DNA of 64,000 nt from Crenobacter cavernae (GCF_003355495.1 NZ_CP031337.1:558001-622000), one strand, 5' to 3'. Positions 1 through 8,836 are shown, numbered from the stretch's first letter. The notes: generated by a model from the letters alone, not told the origin. Made by a program: numbers and translations.

Positions 1-304
1 ACAGCGTCGGGAGCAGCGCGTTGTCGTCGATGCGGCTCTGATCCAACAGGCCGGCCTGGTTGATCTCGGCATAGCTGATGATCGGCGCACCACCTTCGAA
101 ATCGTTCTGGTAGGGATTAACGATCAGCAACGCCCGGCGCCCGCCGCTCAACCATTGCGACAGGCCGAACCACTGCGTGTGCCATGTCCGCGAGACGGGT
201 TCGATGATCGGGATCACCGGGGCCGCCGGAGGAAGAATATCGTTTGCCCGGGCGAGACTGGCCCCTTCGCGCTCGCGCGACAGCAAGTACGGCATGTAGA
301 TCAC
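1..304 (-). CDS. sce7725-family (Beta-protein-like) protein, 3' part outside window
   Basis: About 100 N-terminal codons are visible; the gene runs off the left edge. Read from GTG at 304, the protein begins V-I-Y-M-P-Y-L-L. It contains PVIPIIEPV near residue 31 and ALLIVNPYQND near residue 60. This pattern (short start, PIIEPV, LLIVNP) is what I know from sce7725/Beta-protein family members, which are commonly encoded beside sce7726 proteins, as here. The GTG start is preceded by GAAAGG with suitable spacing; ATG at 295 is an alternative. It lies 69 bp downstream of the sce7726-like gene on the same strand, so the two are probably cotranscribed. The biochemical function is unknown. A role in phage or plasmid conflict is inferred from the relatives of the Beta protein of satellite phage P4. 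Confidence 0.6.
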   Translation of the reverse strand, partial: MIYMPYLLSREREGASLARANDILPPAAPVIPIIEPVSRTWHTQWFGLSQWLSGGRRALLIVNPYQNDFEGGAPIISYAEINQAGLLDQSRIDDNALLPTL

Positions 305-373
305 TTGGCATCCTTTCAGTTTCCGGTGGGTGGCCAAGCGATGATATGTCTTTATTCTGAATTTATGCCAACG

Positions 374-1228
374 CTATAACGTGGACGCCATCATCGCCCG
401 ACTGAATTGCAGCGAGGCTTGACGGGTCAACTTGCTACTGAGCCCGAAATGCGCCATCGACTTGGGCAGGGAACGGGTATAGAGATCGCGGCTGTGCAAT
501 CGGTCACGCCGCTTGAGCAGGTTCACCATCATCTCGTGAACCAGCTGGGCCGGCAGTTCGGCAAAGCGCTGAGCACACGCCCGCATCTGCAGCGCCGGCG
601 CGGCAGCAGGCAATTCCCCGTCGACGGCCATCAGTACCGCTTCGTATTCGGCTTGGCGCAGCGAATAGAAGATCGCCCGTGACGACACCTCGTCGAGGTT
701 GCTGGCCGCCTCACGGACCTCGACGAAACGACCGTCCACATCTAGCGCCAATAGCCCCACCCTCGCCGGCAAGCGTTTCAGGAAAACCTCCGCACAGCTG
801 TGGTGTGTGACCACATTCACCCGGTCGAAGATCTTCAGATAATCGTCTAGCTGCTTGTCCAGACGGGAGAGGTTGTCCAATTCGGACTTGATCTCGTAGA
901 CGGTCGAGGTACCGTTGAGGATGACCAGATCCGCCAGCGACTCGTAGGCGCGGAATTCGGACAGCAGGACCGCCTCACCCGGCGCATGCCGCTCGAGCAT
1001 CAGCTGGCGGGCGATCAAGTTCTTGTAGACGTACTCGTTGCGATAGTCTTGCACCAAGATATCGAATCCCTGATCCAGCAAGGCGCCGATGGTCATCCCG
1101 CTCTTGCCCGCCTCATGCAGCAGCCCGCTGCGTTGTGCCAACGCGCGGAAAGCACTCAGCCCGTCCTCTTCGGACAATCCTTTGAGCGCCCCCCGGGAAA
1201 ACAACCTGGCAACAGCCCGCAGATCCAT
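374..1228 (-). CDS. sce7726-family protein, probable PD-(D/E)XK-like nuclease fold
   Basis: This 284-residue protein (289 if ATG 1243 is used) carries ADLVILNG followed by STVYEIKSELD around residues 105-125. The spacing D-x(n)-E-x-K is the signature of PD-(D/E)XK-type nuclease cores and matches the conserved block of sce7726-family proteins (NG...YEIKSD...L..RL..Q...Y...FD.V.VV). I place the start at ATG 1228 because a G-rich stretch (GGGTTGG) lies 6-12 bases upstream, whereas ATG 1243 has no ribosome-binding site and overlaps the ATGCAT repeats. It is followed by an sce7725-like gene and is divergent from an HTH gene. Nuclease activity is inferred from the motif only. The set resembles small conflict modules on mobile islands. 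Confidence 0.65.
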   Translation of the reverse strand: MDLRAVARLFSRGALKGLSEEDGLSAFRALAQRSGLLHEAGKSGMTIGALLDQGFDILVQDYRNEYVYKNLIARQLMLERHAPGEAVLLSEFRAYESLADLVILNGTSTVYEIKSELDNLSRLDKQLDDYLKIFDRVNVVTHHSCAEVFLKRLPARVGLLALDVDGRFVEVREAASNLDEVSSRAIFYSLRQAEYEAVLMAVDGELPAAAPALQMRACAQRFAELPAQLVHEMMVNLLKRRDRLHSRDLYTRSLPKSMAHFGLSSKLTRQASLQFSRAMMASTL

Positions 1229-1241
1229 GATGATCCAACCC

Positions 1242-1292
1242 ATGCATTAACACGATGCATTCTAGTATATCATTAATGCATCAAATGCATTA
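1242..1292. promoter_or_regulatory. ATGCAT operator cluster between sce7726-like and HTH genes
   Basis: Four copies of ATGCAT lie in 49 bases, at 1242-1247, 1255-1260, 1276-1281 and 1285-1290. The last two form the perfect inverted repeat TAATGCAT-CAA-ATGCATTA (1274-1292). The first two form TGCAT-N7-ATGCA. The cluster fills the divergent promoter region, so it is a strong candidate for the binding site of the adjacent HTH protein controlling both transcripts. Confidence 0.6.
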
Positions 1293-1313
1293 TTCGAATT
1301 GGATTTTTGCCAC

Positions 1314-1631
1314 ATGAATTTCACCTCCCCTGCCGAACTCGTTCGCCAAGCGCGATATCTCTCCGACAAGAATCAACAAGAATTCGGAGCCCTGCTCGGC
1401 AAAGACCAAAGCCTGATCTCCCGCTACGAGCGCGGCCGGAGCGTGCCGCCGACTGAGGTGACTATGCACTGCATGCATATTTTGAATGCGGCCACACCCA
1501 GCAAGGAGGAGGTCTCCCTGGAAACGCTCCTTACAACCATCCGTCAGCGCCTGGCTGCGCCGTCCCACGCCCGGGCACGGGCGCTATTGTTCGAACTGCT
1601 GAATGAATTGACCGCACCGCGCAATGCCTAG
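1314..1631 (+). CDS. XRE/Cro-family HTH transcriptional regulator
   Basis: This is a 105-residue protein with one helix-turn-helix of the XRE (HTH_3) type. It spans about residues 6-60 (AELVRQARYLSDKNQQEFGALLG, then QSLISRYERGRSVPP), with the typical Q-x-x-F-G-x-L-L-G and S-R-Y-E-R-G signatures. The C-terminal half (residues 65-105) is charged and helical with no recognised domain. ATG 1314 is preferred over TTG 1299. The gene is transcribed away from the sce7726-like gene across a 70-85 bp region full of ATGCAT repeats, so it probably represses both itself and that gene. Confidence 0.8.
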   Translation: MNFTSPAELVRQARYLSDKNQQEFGALLGKDQSLISRYERGRSVPPTEVTMHCMHILNAATPSKEEVSLETLLTTIRQRLAAPSHARARALLFELLNELTAPRNA

Positions 1632-1750
1632 AGGAAGATATTGGCACATGGGCACCCCGCCCTAACCAACAGAAATAACGAAGACATCGAGTCCACATCT
1701 GGCCCGCCCCACAGAATCCTTGAGAAACCCATGAAAAACTGATTGCTCTT

Positions 1751-2836
1751 CTACATGGCGGGGGGAGGCGAACAAGGCGGAGACTCGTGTTGGGCGCCCA
1801 GCCATTCGCGCCACACCGCGAGCAGTACGGCGAGAATGACGGGCCCGATGAACAGGCCAATCGGACCGAACGTGGCCAGCCCTCCAAGGACGCCAAACAT
1901 TACCAGCAAGAACGGGATGTCGGTGGCTCCGCTGATGACAAGCGGACGGACTACGTTGTCAATCCAACTCACGACCGTTATCCCCCAAAGCAGAAGGCCG
2001 GTTCCGGTCATGGTTTCGCCGCTGATGAGCAGCCAAATCCCGATCGATCCCCAGATAAGTGGTGCGCCAAATGGAATCAGCGCAATGATGGCCGTGACGA
2101 CGCCCCAGAACACCGGCGCATCAACGCCGGCGACCCAGTAGCCGATTCCGGCACAGCTTCCTTGGGCGATTGCGGCGAGAAACAAGCCAAATACGACCGC
2201 CCGCGTGGTATTGCCGACGGCAACGAAATAGTTCTGTGCCCGTGGGCCGAGTAATCCTTCTAGTGCCTGGCGGAATTGTTCGATCAGGCGCTCCCCATCC
2301 CGGAAGAAGAAAAAGGCAGTCAGCAGCGCCAAACCCAGTAGCACCGCATTGAGCCCTACATCGCCGGCCAGACTCGCGAGTTCGCCCCCCCAGCGCTTGA
2401 CCAAGGCCGCTATCTGCGCACGAAGTGCTTCGCGGTCGCCGAGCAGGGCCGATAGCCATTCCTGCAGCCAGGCGCCGATCCAAGGCAAACGCGTAAGCGA
2501 CTCAGGCACCGCCTCCTGAACGTTCATCAGCATGGTCACCTCGCGATAGGCGGCGACCACTTCACCCCGCAACAGGACCGTCAGTCCGATGAGCGGGATA
2601 CCAAGGGCCGCGGCAAGCACTAGCGTGGATAGAAACGCGGCCCACGCTCGACGCTGGCGCAGCACGCGTCGCAGCCATTCGTTGAGTGGCCATGTGACAT
2701 AGACAAGGATCCCGGCCCAAGCCAGTGGGACAAGAAACGGCCGCAGGATGACAAAGGAGAGAACGAGCAATCCACCCAGCAGGAAAATCAGAAGGGCGCG
2801 CCGCACCCATAAGGCGGTTTTGACATCGGTGGCCAT
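1751..2836 (-). CDS. AI-2E family transporter (PerM/YdiK-type permease)
   Basis: This is a 361-residue integral membrane protein. After MATDVKTALW it has paired hydrophobic segments near the N-terminus (FLLGGLLVLSFVILRPFLVPLAW). The C-terminal half has repeated membrane helices, including GLFLAAIAQGSCAGIGYWVAGV and FGVLGGLATFGPIGLFIGPVILAV. The motif FGPIGLFIGPV close to the C-terminus is characteristic of the AI-2E/PerM family. An upstream in-frame extension is open for about 84 codons, but it is low-complexity and leaderlike, so I chose ATG 2836. The substrate is not known for most members; signal export and Na+/H+ exchange have both been reported in the family. It diverges from the downstream cation ATPase. 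Confidence 0.8.
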   Translation of the reverse strand: MATDVKTALWVRRALLIFLLGGLLVLSFVILRPFLVPLAWAGILVYVTWPLNEWLRRVLRQRRAWAAFLSTLVLAAALGIPLIGLTVLLRGEVVAAYREVTMLMNVQEAVPESLTRLPWIGAWLQEWLSALLGDREALRAQIAALVKRWGGELASLAGDVGLNAVLLGLALLTAFFFFRDGERLIEQFRQALEGLLGPRAQNYFVAVGNTTRAVVFGLFLAAIAQGSCAGIGYWVAGVDAPVFWGVVTAIIALIPFGAPLIWGSIGIWLLISGETMTGTGLLLWGITVVSWIDNVVRPLVISGATDIPFLLVMFGVLGGLATFGPIGLFIGPVILAVLLAVWREWLGAQHESPPCSPPPAM

Positions 2837-3318
2837 AAAGATGAGGTCCGGAACGCACGCTCTTTGGGAGTGCCCGTTGGGGAAGGGGTCAACTGCTTCT
2901 CGGCATGCGCTGTTTTCTTTGTAGAATGAAATTGCCTTACCCAGTGAAAGGAGTCTCCGGGTGCTGCCCGGTGCACTATGGACGGCCCCGGTAGTCGAAG
3001 GTGTTCGTCGTTTAGGCTCGCTGCCCGGTTGGGAGCTTCTGTTGTACGCGGTTTCGGACGCGGGGCATTCACCGCTTTCTCCTCCCAAGCGAAAACGCCT
3101 GACCAGCCCGATGGCCGAAATGCCGGAGTGTGGGCGGGGCTGCCCGCTGCTTGCCGGATAGCCGAACCATTCTCCCGCGTCGCGCTGCGGCCGTTGCCGC
3201 GGTGCATCTGCTCATCCGCAGTCCCTCCATCCACACGGTTCCACCGGCCTGTCGGCGTCTGCGGGGCCGGAACGGTCCCACGACGACCGCTGCGGGTGTC
3301 GGTCCAACGGAGGTCGCA
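2837..3318. other. 482 bp leader region between AI-2E permease and cation ATPase
   Basis: I see no convincing gene here. The region holds a long 5' leader for the ATPase. At 2949-2983 there is AGGAG, then a CCGGG/CCCGG hairpin (2957-2961 with 2967-2971), then CACTATGGAC (2974-2983). The same arrangement occurs upstream of yoaE (6224-6257). A -10-like TAGAAT lies at about 2921-2926. Confidence 0.45.
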
Positions 3319-6051
3319 GTGACGACCGGGAACGTTGACTGGCATGCCGCTAGCGTCGGGCAGCTCTTTGAGCTCCTGAACAGTTCAGCAGCGGGACTGA
3401 CCGGAGCCGAGGCGCAAGAGCGCCTGCATCGTCATGGGCCGAACCGTCTGCAGCGGCGCAAGCGTGACAGCGGGCTGCTGATCCTTTTTCGGCAACTCAA
3501 CAATCCGCTGGTCTATGTCCTGTTGGTCGCGGCGATTCTGGCCGTGCTCATGGGGAAGATGACGGACGGCTTTGTCGTGCTGGCCGTGGTGGTCCTCAAC
3601 ACCCTGATCGGCTTCGTCCAGGAGTCCAGGGCGAGCAGGGCAATCGAGGCCCTGACACGCATGGTGCCAGAACAGGCGACCGTCTTGCGCGAAGGCGGGC
3701 CGGCTGAGATTCCGACCCATGACATCGTGCCGGGCGACATCGTGCTGCTCGAACCCGGAGACAAGGTTCCGGCCGATTTGCGCCTGATCGAAGCCCGGAG
3801 TCTGCAGATCGAAGAGGCTGCACTCACCGGCGAGTCGCTGCCGGCGACCAAACAGGTTGAGCCGGTAGCGGCCGATGCCGGTGTTGGCGACCGCCTCTGC
3901 ATGGCTTTTGGCGGAACCCTCGTTACCTCCGGGGCTGCTGTCGGCCTCGTCGTCGCGACGGGGGGAGCCACCGAATTGGGGCGCATCTCCGGCCTGTTGC
4001 ACGAGACGACAGCGCCGCAGACGCCGATGGAGCGCCGTCTCGGTGGGCTCGCCCGACACATCACATTGGGCATCCTGCTCGTCGCCACCCTCATCTGTGC
4101 TGTCGGGGTGCTGCGGGGTGCCGCCTTTCTTGACAGTGCTTTCGCGGCCATAACGCTGGCCGTCGCCTCGATTCCCGAGGGACTTCCGGCCGTCGTCACC
4201 ATCGCCTCCGCCCTTGGCGTACGTATGATGGCCCGTAGAAACGTCATCATTCGTTACCTGCCCGCCGTAGAAACGCTGGGCAGCACGACCGTCATCTGTA
4301 CCGATAAGACCGGCACGCTCACCCGCAATGAAATGACAGTCCAAGTGTTGTGGACGTCAACCGGAGAATACGGTCTCAGCGGTGCCGGCTATATCCCACA
4401 CGGCACCCTGAGCCGGGACGGCGCGCAAATCATGGATCCACCGCCCGACGTCGACGAACTGCTCCGTTCAGGCGTGCTGTGCAACGATGCCACGTTGGCC
4501 GAGGCTTCGGGGAGCTGGACTATCGGCGGCGATCCCACCGAGGGGGCGCTGTTGGTCGCTGCGCGAAAGCTCGGCATGGACGAAGCCGCGCTACGCGAGG
4601 CATGGCCCCGCCGAGACGTCGTGCCTTTCGACTCGCAACGCCGATACATGGCGAGCCTGCATGCCAGCCCCTCCGGCGGCACAGTGGTTTGTCTAAAGGG
4701 GGCTCCCGAGATGGTGTCCGGAATGTGCTCCAGCTTTGCCGACGGCAGTGCACTGCAGCCGGCGCGCATCCACGACGCCGTGGAAGAGTTTGCGGCCCGT
4801 GGCATGCGTGTGCTGGCAGTCGCTTCCGGCGTGATGGCCGGGGGAGCGATGAGACTTGACCCGGAAACCTTGGGTCAGTCGTTACGTTTCCTTGGTCTGG
4901 TCGGCATGATCGACCCCTTGCGTGATGAGGCCATCGGCGCGGTGCGTGCTTGTCATCGGGCCGGCATCACCGTCAAGATGGTCACAGGCGATCACCCGGC
5001 AACCGCCAGCGCGGTTGCGGTGCAACTGGGTCTGCTGGATCGTACGCCGGGGCATGAGGTCGTTGTCGGAAATCGCCTGGCCGGCACGAGCGATCAAGAA
5101 CTCGAGCGTTTGGTCGGGCGCAGCAACGTCTTCGCCCGTGTCGCCCCCGAGCACAAGCTGCGATTGGTCAAAGCCTTGCAGGCCAATGGCGAGGTCGTCG
5201 CGATGACGGGCGACGGGGTGAACGATGCTCCCGCTCTCAAGCGGGCCGACATCGGCGTCGCGATGGGGATTGGCGGCACCGCCGTCGCCAAGGAGGCGGC
5301 CGACATGGTGTTGGCCGACGACAATTTCGCGTCTATCGCCGCGGCAGTGGAGGAAGGACGACGCGTCTATGACAATCTAATCAAGTCGCTCGCCTTCATC
5401 CTGCCGACCAGCCTGGGGCAGGCCATGCTCATTCTAGTCGCGGTGCTTTTTTTCCCTGAGCAGCAGGGGCACCTGCTGATGCCGATCGAACCGGTGCAGA
5501 TACTGTGGGTCAACCTTGTGGTCGCCATCGCATTGGCGTTGCCGCTCGCCTTCGAAGCGAAGGAGCCTGATGTCATGCACCGCCCTCCTCGAGCACCGAA
5601 TGCGCCGCTGCTGAGTTGCTTCATCGTCGTCCGCACGTTCCTGGTTGCCACGTTGATGACGGGGGGCGCCGTTGCTTTATTCTTCTATGAATACCTGCCC
5701 GATCTGGAGCGCGGGATCCTGCCGGCCGCAGCGCTTGCAGAGTCCCAAACGGTGGTGGTGACCACCATCATCGTCTTCCAGGCCATCTATCTGCTGAACT
5801 GCCGCTCGCTAACGAACTCGGTCTGGCATATCGGCTTGTTTGCTAACCGACATGTGTATGAGGGCATCGTCACCACGCTCGCGCTGCAGCTGGCACTTGT
5901 CTACATGCCATCGCTGAACCATTTGTTCCACACTTCTCCGCTCGACCCGGAGGATTGGATCGCACCCGTCCTGGCGGGACTCATCGGCCTGCCGGTTATT
6001 GCATTCGAAAAGCGTTGCTGGCGCCTGAGAGAACAGGGCAAACGCGCATAG
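3319..6051 (+). CDS. P-type cation-transporting ATPase, P2 type (Ca2+/Mn2+-like)
   Basis: This 910-residue ion pump has all the P-type landmarks. The actuator motif TGES is at about residues 170-173. PEGLP in membrane helix 4 is at 286-290. The phosphorylation site DKTGT starts at Asp329, and the hinge GDGVNDAP is at 631-638. PEGLPAVVT and overall layout match the P2 group (SERCA/PMR1-like Ca2+ or Mn2+ pumps, also Na+ and Mg2+ relatives), so the ion cannot be fixed from sequence. There is no heavy-metal N-terminal CxxC domain, which argues against Cu or Zn export. The start is GTG 3319, just after GGAGGT; a longer open frame upstream is an untranslated leader. It carries the only copy of the TTGGCCGAG repeat in the first 13 kb (4495). 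Confidence 0.88.
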   Translation: MTTGNVDWHAASVGQLFELLNSSAAGLTGAEAQERLHRHGPNRLQRRKRDSGLLILFRQLNNPLVYVLLVAAILAVLMGKMTDGFVVLAVVVLNTLIGFVQESRASRAIEALTRMVPEQATVLREGGPAEIPTHDIVPGDIVLLEPGDKVPADLRLIEARSLQIEEAALTGESLPATKQVEPVAADAGVGDRLCMAFGGTLVTSGAAVGLVVATGGATELGRISGLLHETTAPQTPMERRLGGLARHITLGILLVATLICAVGVLRGAAFLDSAFAAITLAVASIPEGLPAVVTIASALGVRMMARRNVIIRYLPAVETLGSTTVICTDKTGTLTRNEMTVQVLWTSTGEYGLSGAGYIPHGTLSRDGAQIMDPPPDVDELLRSGVLCNDATLAEASGSWTIGGDPTEGALLVAARKLGMDEAALREAWPRRDVVPFDSQRRYMASLHASPSGGTVVCLKGAPEMVSGMCSSFADGSALQPARIHDAVEEFAARGMRVLAVASGVMAGGAMRLDPETLGQSLRFLGLVGMIDPLRDEAIGAVRACHRAGITVKMVTGDHPATASAVAVQLGLLDRTPGHEVVVGNRLAGTSDQELERLVGRSNVFARVAPEHKLRLVKALQANGEVVAMTGDGVNDAPALKRADIGVAMGIGGTAVAKEAADMVLADDNFASIAAAVEEGRRVYDNLIKSLAFILPTSLGQAMLILVAVLFFPEQQGHLLMPIEPVQILWVNLVVAIALALPLAFEAKEPDVMHRPPRAPNAPLLSCFIVVRTFLVATLMTGGAVALFFYEYLPDLERGILPAAALAESQTVVVTTIIVFQAIYLLNCRSLTNSVWHIGLFANRHVYEGIVTTLALQLALVYMPSLNHLFHTSPLDPEDWIAPVLAGLIGLPVIAFEKRCWRLREQGKRA

Positions 6052-6421
6052 TGCGCTTGGGGACGTACGCTCGCTCTTGGGAAGCGGCGATGGCCGGATG
6101 GCCCGGTCGGGGCGCGGCAATCGCCGCCGGGGTTCAGCCGTCGCAAGCCAGGGGTTACAAGCCGTTACAAAAGTGTTTATCGCCCCCCGGTTTGCCGATA
6201 AGATGAGGGCCCTTTGTTGCCTCAGGAGGTTTGGGACGCCGTCCCGCCACTATGGACTGTTCTCGACGTTGCTGCTTGACGTTCCCGCCGCTCCCTTCCC
6301 GCGTTGCACAGTGCGCCCTGTCCGCGCCCCCCTTTGGGGCTTGCGCTTCTACTGAACTCGCCCGCCAGCACGCTACCGTATCCCGTCCGCCCCGGACCAG
6401 CCTTCTATCCAGGAGGGTGAT
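6052..6421. promoter_or_regulatory. 370 bp leader upstream of yoaE, with motif shared with the ATPase leader
   Basis: No gene is seen. It contains AGGAG (6224-6228), a GGGAC/GTCCC hairpin (6233-6237 with 6241-6245) and CACTATGGAC (6248-6257). The distance between AGGAG and the 10-mer is 19 nt, against 20 nt in the ATPase leader. A second hairpin (GCGCCCC...GGGGCTTGCGC, about 6327-6350) precedes the ribosome-binding site AGGAGGGTGAT. A cis-acting RNA sensor for a metal ion is plausible but unproven. Confidence 0.45.
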
Positions 6422-7978
6422 ATGGAATTCCTGATGGACCCGTCGATTTGGATCGGCCTGCTGACGCTGGTCGTGCTCGAGATCGTGCTCGGTATCGACA
6501 ACCTGGTCTTTATCGCCATCCTGGCCGACAAACTGCCGCCGGCGCAGCGCGACAAGGCGCGCCTGATCGGCCTGTCGCTGGCGCTGCTGATGCGGCTGGG
6601 CCTCTTGTCCGTCATCTCGTGGATGGTCACGCTGACCGCGCCCCTGTTCGCGCTCGCCGGCCATGACTTTTCCGGACGGGATCTGATCCTGATCCTCGGC
6701 GGCCTGTTCCTGCTGTTCAAGGCGACGATGGAGTTGCACGAACGCCTGGAGGGCGTGGTCCACGAGAACAGCGGTAGCCGTGTCTACGCCGGCTTCTGGG
6801 TCGTGGTGGCGCAGATCGTCGCCCTCGACGCGGTCTTCTCGCTCGACGCGGTGATCACGGCGGTCGGCATGGTCGACAACCTCGGCGTGATGATGGTGGC
6901 GGTGATGATCGCGATGGCGGTGATGCTGCTGGCGTCCAAGCCGCTGACGCGCTTCGTCAACGCGCACCCGACCGTGGTGGTGCTGTGCCTGAGCTTCCTG
7001 TTGATGATCGGCCTGAGCCTGGTGGCCGAGGGCTTCGGCTTCCACATTCCGAAGGGCTATCTGTACGCCGCGATCGGCTTCTCGATCCTGATCGAGGCCT
7101 TCAACCAGGTCGCGCGGCGCAACTTCGTCAAGCACGAGTCGCGCCGGCCGATGCGCGAGCGCACCGCCGAAGCGATCCTGCGCATGATGGGGTCACGCCG
7201 CCGCCACGAGTTGGCCGAATCCGCCGAGTCCGAGTCGAGCGAGGCGCCGGTCGAGGCCTTCGGCGACGAGGAGCGCTACATGATCAGCGGCGTGCTGACG
7301 CTGGCCGACCGGTCGATCCGTACCATCATGACACCGCGCACCGAGGTGTCCTGGGTCGACTGCAACGGGGACCCTCACGACATCCGTCAGCAACTGCTCG
7401 ACACGCCGCATAGCCTGTTCCCGGTATGCCGCGGCACGCTCGACGAGGTGGTCGGCGTGGCGCGCGCCAAGGACCTGTTGGTCGCGCTCGACAGCGGCCA
7501 GTCGCTGGCGCACTACGCCGCCCAGCATTCGCCCATCGTCGTGCCCGAGAGCATGGACGCGATCAAGTTACTCGGCGTGCTGCGCCGTGCCAAGGGGCGT
7601 TTCGTGCTGGTGACCGACGAGTTCGGCGTGGTGCAGGGGCTGGTCACGCCGCTCGACGTGCTGGAAGCGATCGCCGGCGAGTTTCCCGACGAGGACGAAA
7701 CGCTGGACATCGTCCGCGACGACGCGGTTTGGCTGGTCAAGGGCGGCGCCGACCTGCACATGCTCGAACAGGCGTTGGGAGATGTCGAGCTGGTAAGCGC
7801 CAACGACGAGTATGCTTCGCTGGCCGGGCTGCTGCTGGTGCGCTGCGGCCATATGCCGGCGCTGGGCGAGACGCTCGATATCGGCGCCTATCGTTTCGAG
7901 GTGGCCGAGCTTTCGGAGCGTCGCATCGAACTGGTGCGTATCCGCATGATCGAACCCGCGCTCTCGGATCCTCACTGA
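6422..7978 (+). CDS. yoaE: TerC-family membrane protein with CBS and CorC/HlyC domains (YoaE-like)
   Basis: This 518-residue protein has the same length and architecture as E. coli YoaE as I remember it. A TerC-type membrane domain covers residues 1-225 (MEFLMDPSIWIGLLTLVVLE; conserved acidic GIDNLVFIA and SLDAVITAVG motifs). It is followed by a CBS pair (about 285-410, ending FGVVQGLVTPLDVLEAI) and a CorC_HlyC domain (about 430-510). TerC relatives are linked to Mn2+ export and metalation of secreted proteins. The ribosome-binding site AGGAGGGTGAT directly precedes ATG 6422. It shares a leader motif with the upstream cation ATPase, suggesting a common signal. A strong terminator follows. Confidence 0.88.
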   Translation: MEFLMDPSIWIGLLTLVVLEIVLGIDNLVFIAILADKLPPAQRDKARLIGLSLALLMRLGLLSVISWMVTLTAPLFALAGHDFSGRDLILILGGLFLLFKATMELHERLEGVVHENSGSRVYAGFWVVVAQIVALDAVFSLDAVITAVGMVDNLGVMMVAVMIAMAVMLLASKPLTRFVNAHPTVVVLCLSFLLMIGLSLVAEGFGFHIPKGYLYAAIGFSILIEAFNQVARRNFVKHESRRPMRERTAEAILRMMGSRRRHELAESAESESSEAPVEAFGDEERYMISGVLTLADRSIRTIMTPRTEVSWVDCNGDPHDIRQQLLDTPHSLFPVCRGTLDEVVGVARAKDLLVALDSGQSLAHYAAQHSPIVVPESMDAIKLLGVLRRAKGRFVLVTDEFGVVQGLVTPLDVLEAIAGEFPDEDETLDIVRDDAVWLVKGGADLHMLEQALGDVELVSANDEYASLAGLLLVRCGHMPALGETLDIGAYRFEVAELSERRIELVRIRMIEPALSDPH

Positions 7979-7990
7979 TACCCTGATCTT

Positions 7991-8017
7991 GCCTGGCCGG
8001 AAGGCCAGGCTTTTTTT
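7991..8017 (+). terminator. Intrinsic terminator after yoaE
   Basis: GCCTGGCC/GGCCAGGC stem with a 4-nt loop, followed by seven T. The uppP start codon lies only 6 nt beyond the T run. Confidence 0.85.
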
Positions 8018-8023
8018 GCCCCC

Positions 8024-8836
8024 ATGGACCTGTTACATCTTTTCAAGGCGCTGTTGCTCGGTTTCGTCGAAGGGCTCAGCGAGTTTCTCCCCATCTCCAG
8101 TACCGGTCATCTGATTCTGATCGGCGACTGGATCGCCTTCGCGTCCCACGAGGCGCGCGTCTTCGAGGTGGTGATCCAGCTCGGCGCGGTGCTGGCCGTC
8201 TGCTGGCTCTATCGCGACAAGATCCGCCGCCTGCTGACCGGCTTGCTCAACGGCGGCGAAACGGAGCGCCGCTTTGCGCTGTGCGTGCTGCTGGCCTTCC
8301 TTCCGGCCGCCGTCATCGGCGCGCTGTCGATCGGCGTCATCAAGAGCCTGCTGTTCAACCCGTCCGTGGTTGCGGCCGCGCTGATCGTCGGCGGTCTGAT
8401 CATCCTCGCGGTCGAGGGGCGTCGTGCCGTCCCGCAGGTGCATGATACCGAGCAGATCGGTTGGCGCCATGCCTTGGGCGTTGGCGTCGCGCAGTGCTTC
8501 GCGATGATCCCCGGTACCTCGCGTTCCGGGGCGACGATCGTCGGCGGGATGCTGTCGGGCCTGTCGCGCCAGACCGCCACGGAATTCTCATTCTTCCTGG
8601 CCATGCCGACCATGCTCGGCGCCGCCAGTTACGACCTCTATCGTCATCATCATTTGTTGAACGCCAACGACGTTGGCGCGATCGCGGTCGGTTTTGTCGC
8701 AGCCTTCATCTCCGCGCTCTTGGTCGTCAAGGCCATGGTGCGCTTCGTCGCTCGCCATTCGCTGCGCGTGTTCGCCTGGTACCGGATTGCACTGGGAACC
8801 GTGATCGCCGCGGGCATCGCCACCGCATCCCTTTGA
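8024..8836 (+). CDS. uppP: Undecaprenyl-diphosphatase
   Basis: UppP (BacA) removes a phosphate from undecaprenyl pyrophosphate at the periplasmic face, recycling the lipid carrier for peptidoglycan and polysaccharide export. This protein has 270 residues, the normal family length. It has the signature EGLSEFLPISSTGH at residues 16-29 and PGTSRSGATI near residue 160, which together form the active site, plus about eight membrane helices. No ribosome-binding site is visible because the yoaE terminator ends 6 nt before the ATG. A short leader or a promoter inside yoaE is implied. htpX follows 41 bp downstream. Confidence 0.93.
   Translation: MDLLHLFKALLLGFVEGLSEFLPISSTGHLILIGDWIAFASHEARVFEVVIQLGAVLAVCWLYRDKIRRLLTGLLNGGETERRFALCVLLAFLPAAVIGALSIGVIKSLLFNPSVVAAALIVGGLIILAVEGRRAVPQVHDTEQIGWRHALGVGVAQCFAMIPGTSRSGATIVGGMLSGLSRQTATEFSFFLAMPTMLGAASYDLYRHHHLLNANDVGAIAVGFVAAFISALLVVKAMVRFVARHSLRVFAWYRIALGTVIAAGIATASL

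Noticed and set aside
3130..3318. N-terminal extension of the cation ATPase to ATG 3130
   Set aside because: The 63 extra residues are Arg/Pro-rich without family similarity, and a strong GGAGGT site lies just before GTG 3319.
2949..6257. yybP-ykoY manganese riboswitch upstream of the ATPase or yoaE
   Set aside because: The required GGGGAGTAGC loop is not present in either leader; only a different shared motif is seen.
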